Assembly (NCBI GenBank): GCA_050256555.1 | Contig: JBBWWC010000311.1 | Span: forward strand, 1-15,792 | Length of the DNA: 15,792 bases | Reading direction: 5' to 3' | Source of the DNA: UBA1146 sp050256555 | GTDB taxonomy: Bacteria; Planctomycetota; UBA8108; UBA1146 | In this document: piece after piece, positions 1 to 7,417 of the stretch | Position numbering within the stretch: the stretch's first letter is position 1 | Layout: each line of letters opens with the position of its first letter | The notes under the pieces: model-generated | Told to the model about the DNA's origin: nothing | Databases searched by the model: none | What the model saw: the letters and a program-made list of their open reading frames with translations, nothing else | Program-made: the position numbers and the translations under genes

Positions 1-3000
1 CTTCGATTTGCCAGCCGATCCGATCCCACATCGTTCCGGGCATCGTCCAGGCCCTTTCAAAATACTGAAGATCTTTGGACTCCACCAACGGTTGGTATCG
101 ATCATGATGGCGAGCCAGCAACTCGATTGCAGGAGTACCAGAAGAATGTTGGCCAGGTGTGGTACCAAAACGCCCACGGAAAATTCCGCGACCACTTCGA
201 TCATCCCTGAACAGGCCGAATCCTTCTCCTGAAGTCCCGGTATGAGCAATGATTTCGTCAGACGTGACGGGATTGCCGTCATCGACCAGAAGATATCCTT
301 CACTTCTGGAGAACCCCTGTGGGTTGTCCAGTGTTGTGATGGAAACTTCCGTAACACCTCCGGCCAGGCGAACGATCGGTATCGATGGCACTGGTAATAA
401 CGCATTGAAGCCAAGAGAGTTGGAGACCCGCTCTGTACTCAGCATGCTACGAGTCAGGATATCCACGTCACGTGAAGGCAAAAGTCGAAGACGAATCGTA
501 TTGGTCATGACCTGAGGCTGACCAGAAGCATCGGTGTAGCTCCACTGATACACGTAACCACCAACTGGTGTTCCTAGTTGACCTCGCAACACATTACGCA
601 GGACACCATTGGAGGCCTGTTCATAGAACAGCACTTCACGTGTGGGGCCGGTGATCACTTCGAGGAATCCACCATTGGGCGGCAATTGCTGGGTGTTATT
701 GACCTGAACAGAATCGACAACCTCGGTTCGGAGATCACGGGTCGGATCATACGGAAGCACGGTACCGTCAGGGATTGAATCTTCATCAAGGAATGGATCA
801 CGAGGTAAATCCTGAGTTAGCTCGACCAGGACATCCGCTTCGACAGCACCGGGATCAAAGCTGTAATGCATCGCTTCCTCATCGACCAGAAGCAGCCCTT
901 CTGTTTTCCCCATACCGAATGATCGCGGATCCGCTCGAGAGAAGGTTCTAGAGAAACCATTCGGTCCGGAAACCGGTAGAAGTTTCGACCTGGCGTGCAA
1001 TCGTAAACGATCAAAGCTACCACCAGGTTGCTCCGAATCGTTTTCATCAAACCAGGTCCGCAAAACTTCTTTTCGGGCGCTAGAGGAGCTAGTGGAATCA
1101 GATAACGGATCAGTCCTGTAAGAACCACCACTGGTCAGTGGAAACGCATAGGTGTCGACGTCAACGCCGTCAAGACGACTGAACCGAACCTCATCAATGG
1201 TTCCAGGTGCATCGATGCCATTACCAACAATGGCAGGAGTTCCAAAAATCAGATCACCGGCACTGGTCGAAGGAAGTCCACCACTGGGAAATTTGCGAAT
1301 CCTCGGATCTTGGCCTGGAAAATAGGCGCTCTCCGGTGGTGAGTAGAAACTGATGTAAACACCAGAGTCTGATTCCCTTACTTTTCGCACTCGCAACGGC
1401 AGGGCTTCCTTTTGCCGTGTCAGAGGGTTACCAAATCCGTCGCCGAGAATCACTTCATCCATGAATCCGGCGCCGGTTCCGACGGTCCGGACGACCTGGA
1501 CGATTTCCTGGCCGGCGACATGGTTAACGATGCCATTCTCGTCCCAACGAGGCCGATTACGTCGAAAAGGATCGGACGAACCGACATAACGATCGCCGGT
1601 ATATCCGCGGAAAGAATCGGCGACGTCTGGATCACAGAGGAAAAATTTACCCTCAGCAATACTGGTATAGCGAATCCATTCAACATCCTGAAGAACCCCT
1701 CCGGGAAGAACCCCTGGTGGGCGATCGATCTGTATCACGCCGGAGGGGGCGTAAGCCTGACCAAGATTGGTTACGTCAGTCTCGACAGAGATACCACGAA
1801 CCACCAGGCGAGTGTCCCCAGGGTTGGCGCTGGTACCATCCGTTGCCTGCGAATTTAAAAGAGCTCGTCCCATCCCGGTAAAACGAAACAACCCTGGCAA
1901 TGGGCCAGGCGTGATCGATGAATACTTGGAGATTTCGGTGGCAGCAATTTGCATCACGCCATTTTCATTACGACTCCATTGACGTATATGCAGATATCCA
2001 CGCGGAGGAAATCCAAGTTCAAGAGGATGAGATCCGACCGTCTGGACTAGCAGCGATAGAGACGCAGGACCAAAGGGTTCCAGCTCCAGAGTACTGACCA
2101 AACCTTGCGCAGAGCCCAGAGAATTTCCAGCGCTGGTGGTTGCCCGAGCATAGGTGGCCGGTTCCAGTTGAACCGATCCGGTCGTCGTGACTATCGAACT
2201 TATCTGAGTGGTGGGAGTCATTTCCAGCCCTAGCGATGCACCTCCCGTACCTAAAATAATTCGATTGCCAGAATCGGCAACACCAAGGGTCTCGTCCGAA
2301 TTGGCGAGTGGAAGTGAATACCCCAGCAGTCGAACCGGAGTGCCGGTGGAGTGACTCAAGCGGACAGTTCCACGGGCACCACGACCAATCGGCGGTTGCC
2401 CATTGGGCCCCGGCGGCCTGACCATGAACGAAGAACCTTGGCGACCGACATAATCGATCGCCTCTGATCCAACCAGCAGGGTTCCACTGGGCGGAAACCG
2501 TGCCGCCATGTCCGAATCCACCACAGAAACGCTACTACCTGTGATCGAAAGCCCACCCGCCAAGCGAGTCAACCATGATTGGCGTCCGACCGGACGTCGA
2601 TCGATGAGCAAGACGAGATCCCCCGGCTTGGTCGATCGCCAACCGGCTGAAATGTGGTACCAGGTATCGTCCGCGAAAGTATCGGGAGTGACCTGGTATC
2701 GCACTTCCGCAGCGGGAAGAACGTCATTACTCCAGGCCAAAGCCGATCCAGTGTCATCAAAAACCTGCAAAATCAGCTGCTGAGTTTCTCCTTCAAAAAA
2801 GAAACGAACACGATCGCGATATTGCTCCCCTGTCGCACCGACCGAATCGAAAATAATCCGATTTCCGCTTCGGGATCCCCAGCGTGGGCGATACCAGAAA
2901 TCGACCATCGCTGGGACAGTGGTCAAAGCTTCGTTCGATTCCTCGGTTACCGGTATGTTGACTCCGCCTGAATTTCCACCTTCAGGATTGATCTCGACAC

Positions 3001-5410
3001 CACCAGGACCGATGACGACCTCGACGCCCTCACGACCATTAGGATTCCCGGACTGCTCGGACTCCGGTTGAAGAAGTACAGATCTTTTCCAGGGGCCATC
3101 TTCCAGTTCATGACCTTCAACAGTCTCGCCGAAACTTTCGATTTCGAGCAAACGAAGATTTCCAAAACCGTAATTCCCGGAAACTTCTTCATTCGTAATG
3201 GTGTTACCGCGCAGCGTACCTTCATCAAGGGTCGGGCCGGTGAACTGGCGACGACTCAGAGGAATCGGGCCACTGATCATCAGATTAGACGCTCGACCGG
3301 GTACAAAAGTACTATTGAATCGAGAAAAACGACCGCCCCCTGTACTGCGAGTCGAGTACAGAGAGGCCCAGTCCGATTGAGTTTCGAGTCGCAAGAACAA
3401 CGGATCTGGCGGAGCGATCTCGATAATCTCCCGCAAACGAACTGTCGCTTCCGGATAACCCGCTGGATTTCGAGAAACACCCTGTGATTCAACTGTGTAA
3501 ATATCCGAAGTGGCAAAACAAAATCCTGTAGTCGAGATCGAGAGTCGTGGATGATTTGGATTCAGCGCATTGATGAGAATCGCAGTTACGTCTTCTCCTT
3601 CGAGCTCGGCTACCTGCTGAGCTCCTTCCACGACTTCACGGAATTTCTCAAATCCAGCGATCGGAATCGCTTCAAGAATCTGATCCGTCAACTTTCTTGC
3701 TTCGGAAACCGTAACTGCATTAAATCGTTGACCAAATCGATCTGTCGAAAGTCCGGTCAAGACAGCCTCGATCACCTTACGAGGTGCAGAATTGATGTTT
3801 ACAGGGTGGCGTAAAGACGCACTGAGCATCGCCTCTCGCTCCCCCCACTCCAACCGAAGAGGCTCTTTGAAGATCACACCGCCCTGGAAGATCCCGCCGC
3901 GGCCCATACCGCGGAATCCACCGCGGGGAGTCGGGAATGCGCCAGCGGCGAGGCCGTACTCAACCTTCGAAGGATCGTTGATACTACGAATTCGTATCAC
4001 TGTTCCAGGATTGAAAAAGTCGTAGCGTGGCAAGCGCATCTGAGGGACACCCATCAGCGCACTATTGGTGATCTCTCCTTCGACCATTTGCTCTTGCGAC
4101 CATGCTCGTGGCTGAGTCGATGAAGTTGTTATAAATTGACGGATCTCTTCATAGTTAAATGCAGAGAAGGTTTCCATTCCTGGCAGGTCAAAGATTTCCT
4201 GATAGGCCTGAATAGCCCCGGGGAAATATTTCTTCGACTGTTTGCGAATCTTCTTCAGTTCCGGCGCAATGAAAGTCTGATAAACACCCTTGAAAGCGTT
4301 CCCCTCCGCCTTGCCAAGATCAATGTCCATTCGCTCGAGAACTTCTGACGCCTCGATGACTGCGGCCTTACCACGCACAGATTCAACAAGGTCGACCACT
4401 TCTCTAGGAATGTTATTATCGAGAAACAACTTCCTTGCTTTACGATATTCTGCTTCGTCGACCACTTCATCTTCCTGCTTCAGAACTGAAGGATCGATGC
4501 CTGCCCTGACTAGCATTTCTGGAGTCAGACCCCACTCGGTCATGTTGTCAAAACTCAGCCCAACGACAGCAAGGGTCTGGAGAAAATAAGGAACGACTGA
4601 CCAATCTGCGATTTGTCGGATCCCGAGTGGTGTTCGAAAGGTGGCGATCTGTCCATCAGAAAGATTGGCCAATCGATGCAGAAAGACTTTCAATCCTCTC
4701 AGATCGAAAACAGGCCACCCCTCCTGATGTGTCCAGGTTCCAGATAGATACTGGCCGCGGAAAACCCCGGTCAAAGCGCTTTCAGTTTTGCCAGTATAGG
4801 AAACGGCCTCCACGGTAAAGAAAACCGGGTTCAGGATCACGACAACGCCATCGACGGTATCTGGATCATCGTCGGCAGGGAAAGAAGAAGTATCATCGAG
4901 AGGTAGCTCTTCAAGCTCCTGATCATAAGTAATGGTCTCGGAGAGGTGGCTACCTGCCAGCAAATTTCCAATCAAATTGGGCATCGCTGTATTGAGATTG
5001 ATTTTCCCCTGCTCGTCCTCGACATGCGAGTCAAGAATCAAATCGCCGGTACCGCGGATCGTGTAATCTTCAGGGCCGACCGAACCCAATGCCGTAGAAT
5101 TGATGATTGGAGGAAATTCGATCGCTAGCTCATCCAGATCATCTATCAGATCGGGGGCCGCTGTACCCGGCTCCCACTGTTCTCTTTCGCGGCTGTGATG
5201 GGTGTCAAATAGAGTACTGACGGCGTGGTCTCGAGCACTTCTGGCACCGAGACGAGCGCGTTGATCTGCCACGGAGCGTGCCGCTCCCTGCTCCTGCAAC
5301 CTCATCGAGATGACAAATGGGGTCCCAATTGCAGCCAAGGCTGCCAGCACCAGTATGACCATCAACAAGGCCATACCTGATTCCCGAGCTGATCTAGCAG
5401 AATCAACCAC
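1..5410 (-). CDS. gspK: Giant GspK-type minor pseudopilin with LamG-like domain and repeated beta modules (partial, no stop in window)
   Basis: One minus-strand frame stays open from a GTG at 5410 to the left edge, giving at least 1803 residues; canonical GspK is roughly 300-350. Residues 1-12 form a basic leader ending in Gly12. The hydrophobic segment then starts MALLMVILVL, with Met instead of Glu at mature position 5, as is typical of GspK, the tip pseudopilin. The GspK core shows DEQGKINLNTA (132-142) and HPVNINSAP (535-543), the paired Asn-rich motifs of the family. A Gly/Arg-rich loop lies near residues 495-515. After about residue 620 the protein becomes a beta-rich exodomain: a LamG-like domain from about 826, and modules with a G-L-L-V..E.I.Y...RG..GT...H..G signature. 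GTG is preferred over ATG 5374 because it supplies the prepilin leader and has GGGAG six bases upstream. It overlaps the upstream stop by eight bases. The C-terminus is unknown. The GspK assignment of the core is fairly sure; the exodomain function is inferred to be surface or substrate binding. Confidence 0.85.
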   Translation of the reverse strand, partial: MVDSARSARESGMALLMVILVLAALAAIGTPFVISMRLQEQGAARSVADQRARLGARSARDHAVSTLFDTHHSREREQWEPGTAAPDLIDDLDELAIEFPPIINSTALGSVGPEDYTIRGTGDLILDSHVEDEQGKINLNTAMPNLIGNLLAGSHLSETITYDQELEELPLDDTSSFPADDDPDTVDGVVVILNPVFFTVEAVSYTGKTESALTGVFRGQYLSGTWTHQEGWPVFDLRGLKVFLHRLANLSDGQIATFRTPLGIRQIADWSVVPYFLQTLAVVGLSFDNMTEWGLTPEMLVRAGIDPSVLKQEDEVVDEAEYRKARKLFLDNNIPREVVDLVESVRGKAAVIEASEVLERMDIDLGKAEGNAFKGVYQTFIAPELKKIRKQSKKYFPGAIQAYQEIFDLPGMETFSAFNYEEIRQFITTSSTQPRAWSQEQMVEGEITNSALMGVPQMRLPRYDFFNPGTVIRIRSINDPSKVEYGLAAGAFPTPRGGFRGMGRGGIFQGGVIFKEPLRLEWGEREAMLSASLRHPVNINSAPRKVIEAVLTGLSTDRFGQRFNAVTVSEARKLTDQILEAIPIAGFEKFREVVEGAQQVAELEGEDVTAILINALNPNHPRLSISTTGFCFATSDIYTVESQGVSRNPAGYPEATVRLREIIEIAPPDPLFLRLETQSDWASLYSTRSTGGGRFSRFNSTFVPGRASNLMISGPIPLSRRQFTGPTLDEGTLRGNTITNEEVSGNYGFGNLRLLEIESFGETVEGHELEDGPWKRSVLLQPESEQSGNPNGREGVEVVIGPGGVEINPEGGNSGGVNIPVTEESNEALTTVPAMVDFWYRPRWGSRSGNRIIFDSVGATGEQYRDRVRFFFEGETQQLILQVFDDTGSALAWSNDVLPAAEVRYQVTPDTFADDTWYHISAGWRSTKPGDLVLLIDRRPVGRQSWLTRLAGGLSITGSSVSVVDSDMAARFPPSGTLLVGSEAIDYVGRQGSSFMVRPPGPNGQPPIGRGARGTVRLSHSTGTPVRLLGYSLPLANSDETLGVADSGNRIILGTGGASLGLEMTPTTQISSIVTTTGSVQLEPATYARATTSAGNSLGSAQGLVSTLELEPFGPASLSLLVQTVGSHPLELGFPPRGYLHIRQWSRNENGVMQIAATEISKYSSITPGPLPGLFRFTGMGRALLNSQATDGTSANPGDTRLVVRGISVETDVTNLGQAYAPSGVIQIDRPPGVLPGGVLQDVEWIRYTSIAEGKFFLCDPDVADSFRGYTGDRYVGSSDPFRRNRPRWDENGIVNHVAGQEIVQVVRTVGTGAGFMDEVILGDGFGNPLTRQKEALPLRVRKVRESDSGVYISFYSPPESAYFPGQDPRIRKFPSGGLPSTSAGDLIFGTPAIVGNGIDAPGTIDEVRFSRLDGVDVDTYAFPLTSGGSYRTDPLSDSTSSSSARKEVLRTWFDENDSEQPGGSFDRLRLHARSKLLPVSGPNGFSRTFSRADPRSFGMGKTEGLLLVDEEAMHYSFDPGAVEADVLVELTQDLPRDPFLDEDSIPDGTVLPYDPTRDLRTEVVDSVQVNNTQQLPPNGGFLEVITGPTREVLFYEQASNGVLRNVLRGQLGTPVGGYVYQWSYTDASGQPQVMTNTIRLRLLPSRDVDILTRSMLSTERVSNSLGFNALLPVPSIPIVRLAGGVTEVSITTLDNPQGFSRSEGYLLVDDGNPVTSDEIIAHTGTSGEGFGLFRDDRSGRGIFRGRFGTTPGQHSSGTPAIELLARHHDRYQPLVESKDLQYFERAWTMPGTMWDRIGWQIE
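119..304 (-). repeat. Beta module copy F
   Basis: GspK residues 1703-1764: SEGYLLVDD, SDEIIAHTGTSGEG, IFRGRFGTTPGQHSSGTPAIELL. The HSSGTP string parallels HSTGTP of copy B. It lies near the left edge, so more copies may follow. Confidence 0.7.
542..673 (-). repeat. Beta module copy E
   Basis: GspK residues 1580-1623: GGFLEV, REVLFYEQASNGVLRNVLRGQLGTPVGGYVYQW. The E-V-x-x-Y and RG-x-x-GT elements are kept; the H-x-x-G element is replaced by GGYVYQW. Confidence 0.55.
848..907 (-). repeat. Beta module copy D (N-terminal half only)
   Basis: GspK residues about 1502-1521: KTEGLLLVDEEAMHYSFDPG. It matches the first half of copy F (SEGYLLVDD) and shares a preceding N/Q-GFSR element with it. No RG..GT..H half follows. 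Confidence 0.55.
1151..1261 (-). other. LamG-like closing strands, distant from the opening part
   Basis: GspK residues about 1384-1420: DLIFGTPA then GTIDEVRFSRL, the standard last strands of a LamG-type domain. They lie about 440 residues after the VDG-like strand of the upstream LamG part, with beta modules B and C in between. They could instead be the end of a second, degenerate LamG copy. Confidence 0.55.
1499..1744 (-). repeat. Beta module copy C (expanded)
   Basis: GspK residues 1223-1304: SGVIQI, EWIRYTSIAEG, SFRGYTGDRY, then NHVAGQEIVQV. Same element order as copy B, with about 25 extra residues between the RG element and H-x-x-G. Confidence 0.55.
2324..2488 (-). repeat. Beta module copy B
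   Basis: GspK residues 975-1029: SGTLLVGSEAIDYVGRQG, then GRGARGT, then SHSTGTPVRLLG. With copy F it is the clearest instance of the module. Confidence 0.7.
2531..2935 (-). other. LamG-like domain (first part) in the GspK exodomain
   Basis: GspK residues about 826-960. AMVDFWYRPRWGS (834-846), DTWYHISAGWR and DLVLLIDRRPVGR (931-943) are the opening, central and V-D-G strands of a LamG/concanavalin-like jelly-roll. The expected closing I-D-E-V strand does not follow within the usual 40-60 residues; it appears only at about residue 1405. Confidence 0.65.
4691..4831 (-). repeat. Beta module copy A, nested in the GspK core
   Basis: GspK residues about 194-240. It contains EAVSYTG, GVFRGQ, then T-W-T-H-Q-E-G-W-P-V-F-D-L. 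It matches the order E-x-V-x-Y-x-G / RG / H-x-x-G-x-P-V of the copies in the exodomain, though the G-T element is altered. It lies between the two Asn-rich GspK core motifs. Confidence 0.55.
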
Positions 5411-6797
5411 GAATAGCTCCCGTCAAATCTATCACAACATTATGAAGCCGAAGAACTGACACGCCATCGACGTCACCGATTCCGACGTGCAACCCAGGCA
5501 ATAACGGCAAGCGATATTCAGGTTCAGTTTCGCCTGGAAGTAAGTCGTCGTCCTTTTGCCAATTTTCAAGAAAGCCCATCAAGTCTGCGATCGGATCCCC
5601 AAAAGCTTTCTCGATGGTCTCGTTTTGTTCTTGCCGTTCTTGACGTTTACGCGTCACCTGGTCACGAAATGATTCGCCGACAACTGCGGTGCCATCTGCA
5701 GCAGTGACTTCGGTAAAATCACCCACTTCGGCAACATGAATCACCAGCGGCGTCTCATGTCGCAGCGGATCGAGAGCACCCCGACCATCGAGATACATCA
5801 ATAACGGCGGACCAAGAAACTCAATATCGAGGGGAAGCTCAACCATCTCAGGCTCAGTCGCCGCACGCAGAACTACCTGATCAATAGCCCCGAGAAAGAA
5901 ACGATTGGGGTGGCTGATCCACAGGTCCCCATCTGCTTCAGGAACCGACGCTGGCAATGGTGGCCAATCAGCGCGATCAACGATTTCAAATCCTTCAGGA
6001 ACCCACTCGTGGCTGACTCCATCGATCTCCAGAACCACTTCGATCCCGTCGAAGGTCGCGCGAATATGGACCCACCGTTCAGGCATCACCAAAGCACCCT
6101 CAGTCTGGGCTCTCAGGAACACATGATCGATACCAGAATCTGAATCACCGATATCCAGATAAGCAGCCCCGTCACCAAGGATTCCCATTTCAAAAGAGCC
6201 AGGAATCCCAAGGATGGCCAGACGCATTTCCCTGCGTGGGTCTGAAAATCCTCCGTGCGGTTCGATCCCATCTTCTGGAATCCACTGCGGCTTCCAGAAT
6301 CGAATCCAGGCTTCCGCTGAAAGTCCGCGACGGACATCGTAACGAGGTAGAAAACGCGCCTGCATTGCTGCACCGTTGTCGACAAAAAGAGCGGCGGCCC
6401 CAATAGATCCGGAACAGGATTCCACATCTCCGGTGACGATCGCATTTTCGCGGAAGGCTCCGGGGATCTCGGATCCGACTCTCAACAGCGAACCTTGAGG
6501 CATGCCGTCGAGGGATTCGAAGTCCCATGCTGCAACCGTTTCAAAACCAAATGCAGAAATCCTGCGGCGATCGGGGTCTACCAGTACACGACTCGGCATT
6601 CCCGATGTAATAGACCAGTTCCGCGCAGCCCTGACCGTGGTCGAAACTCCGCTGGCAGCGACTTCCAGGGTCTGAGACTCCCCGAAAGATTTGAACACAG
6701 AAATGGACATACCCAGAACTACACTAAGAATCGACAAAACGATCAACAGCTCGATCAAGGTCACACCGCTAGAGGTGCTCGCCCTCGACTTCACCAT
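5403..6797 (-). CDS. GspH-like pseudopilin with an inserted LamG/concanavalin-like domain
   Basis: 464 residues. An 11-residue leader MVKSRASTSSG precedes VTLIELLIVLSILS, a class III prepilin signal with Glu at mature position 5. Residues 45-85 (R-N-W-S-I-T-S-G-M-P then VDPDRRRI) follow the GspH/FimT pattern of a helix leading into the first strands. From about residue 90 to 312 a jelly-roll is inserted: LSAEAWIRFW (159-168), RWVHIRATFD (241-250), VVLEIDG (254-260) and AIDQVVLR (304-311) are the usual LamG strand signatures. The tail (about 325-464) returns to short strands such as MYLDGRG and LVIHV, which could complete the GspH fold, plus a charged KRQERQEQNE helix. Canonical GspH is about 170 residues. 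Its place between GspG and GspK supports a minor-pseudopilin role at the pseudopilus tip. Its ATG overlaps the gspG stop by seven bases; the nearest purine-rich site (AGGAG) is about 13 bases away, so coupling to gspG translation is likely. It could instead be a GspJ- or FimT-like subunit. Confidence 0.82.
   Translation of the reverse strand: MVKSRASTSSGVTLIELLIVLSILSVVLGMSISVFKSFGESQTLEVAASGVSTTVRAARNWSITSGMPSRVLVDPDRRRISAFGFETVAAWDFESLDGMPQGSLLRVGSEIPGAFRENAIVTGDVESCSGSIGAAALFVDNGAAMQARFLPRYDVRRGLSAEAWIRFWKPQWIPEDGIEPHGGFSDPRREMRLAILGIPGSFEMGILGDGAAYLDIGDSDSGIDHVFLRAQTEGALVMPERWVHIRATFDGIEVVLEIDGVSHEWVPEGFEIVDRADWPPLPASVPEADGDLWISHPNRFFLGAIDQVVLRAATEPEMVELPLDIEFLGPPLLMYLDGRGALDPLRHETPLVIHVAEVGDFTEVTAADGTAVVGESFRDQVTRKRQERQEQNETIEKAFGDPIADLMGFLENWQKDDDLLPGETEPEYRLPLLPGLHVGIGDVDGVSVLRLHNVVIDLTGAIRG
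5417..5421 (-). promoter_or_regulatory. Ribosome binding site for gspK GTG start
   Basis: GGGAG on the minus strand, six bases before the GTG at 5410 and inside the end of the GspH-like gene. It decides the GTG over the ATG 36 bases further in, which would delete the prepilin leader. Confidence 0.6.
5862..6380 (-). other. LamG-like jelly-roll inserted in the GspH-type pseudopilin
   Basis: Residues about 140-312 of the GspH-like protein. The order of signatures is that of a LamG/concanavalin-like fold: an opening AEAWIRFW strand, a central W-V-H-I-R-A-T-F-D strand, V-L-E-I-D-G and a closing G-A-I-D-Q-V-V-L-R strand. Pseudopilin-like sequence lies on both sides, so this is an insertion rather than a C-terminal fusion. 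LamG-type domains commonly bind carbohydrate or protein ligands; the ligand here is unknown. The exact boundaries are estimated. Confidence 0.7.
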
Positions 6798-7417
6798 GAT
6801 GATACATCGTCTCCTGCGCCATTCTGATGGATCCCATCCGGACCGGCAGACCAGATCTGAAATCGAATAGGATCATGAAATGCAGCGGTTTTTTCCGAAG
6901 TTCCTGACAGTACCGTGGTCACACCATCCTCCTGCGTCACAGAAAAGCTACGTCCATAATCACGATTATGAATGTAGACGTACGGGACGCCCCAGGGATC
7001 CACATATTCACGAAGCTGATCATCGCCGAAAACGGAGCGCATCTGTTCAAAAAGCTCAGTGTTCCCGAGTCGATCCCCATCGAGGTTCTCGAGAAACTCT
7101 TCCGTGAACTCAAAGTAGTTTCGTCCCCTGGCACGACTACCTAGATGAGAAACAAGGCTCTCATTGCCGAGATCGAGGCCATTCCCGGAAATCTCGTATT
7201 CTTCTTCCATCGAGGAAGGTGGAAAATCTCCGTAATCGAGCTGGAACGATTCGGTCCCCAGCACTAGCCGTTGGATCTCATGCTCTGCAACACCCACCGA
7301 GCTTCGATTGGTAGCATAGCCAAGCATCCGGGTCCCCAGCCCTGCCAGAACGCCGATGATGGCAATCACCACCAGCAACTCGACCAAAGTGAATCCTGAT
7401 TGCTCACGAACTCGCAT
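6791..7417 (-). CDS. gspG: Major pseudopilin GspG (type II secretion)
   Basis: 208 residues. The leader MRVREQSG is followed by FTLVELLVVIAIIGVLAGLG, the classic prepilin-peptidase site and N-methylation helix with Glu at mature position 5. The globular domain has FQLDYGDFPP (58-67), DPWGVPYVYIH (140-150), SAGPDG (190-195) and a terminal GDDVSSW (202-208). The last two correspond to the calcium-binding loop and the DI-SW ending of GspG. It would polymerise into the periplasmic pseudopilus shaft. It is longer than usual (about 140-150 residues) because of an acidic insertion of about 45 residues between the LDYGDFP motif and DPWG. The ATG directly abuts the stop of the TPR gene with no spacer, and GGGAG sits six bases upstream inside that gene. 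The GspG identification is firm. Confidence 0.95.
   Translation of the reverse strand: MRVREQSGFTLVELLVVIAIIGVLAGLGTRMLGYATNRSSVGVAEHEIQRLVLGTESFQLDYGDFPPSSMEEEYEISGNGLDLGNESLVSHLGSRARGRNYFEFTEEFLENLDGDRLGNTELFEQMRSVFGDDQLREYVDPWGVPYVYIHNRDYGRSFSVTQEDGVTTVLSGTSEKTAAFHDPIRFQIWSAGPDGIHQNGAGDDVSSW

Noticed and set aside
1412..1858. A 148-codon plus-strand frame
   Set aside because: Antisense to gspK in the same codon register, a typical shadow of a long open frame; the translation has no signal, TM or known motif.
3068..3487. A 139-codon plus-strand frame
   Set aside because: Also a register shadow of gspK; low-complexity, no domain.
3890..3965. Gly/Arg-rich stretch of gspK as a repeat array or recombination site
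   Set aside because: It is in frame and encodes a Gly-Met-Arg-Phe loop (about residues 485-505) without regular unit length; it is best read as a flexible loop.
817..4470. Several 60-105 codon minus-strand frames offset from the long frame
   Set aside because: They overlap the 1803-codon open frame, which carries GspK and LamG-like motifs end to end; no frameshift is needed to explain them.
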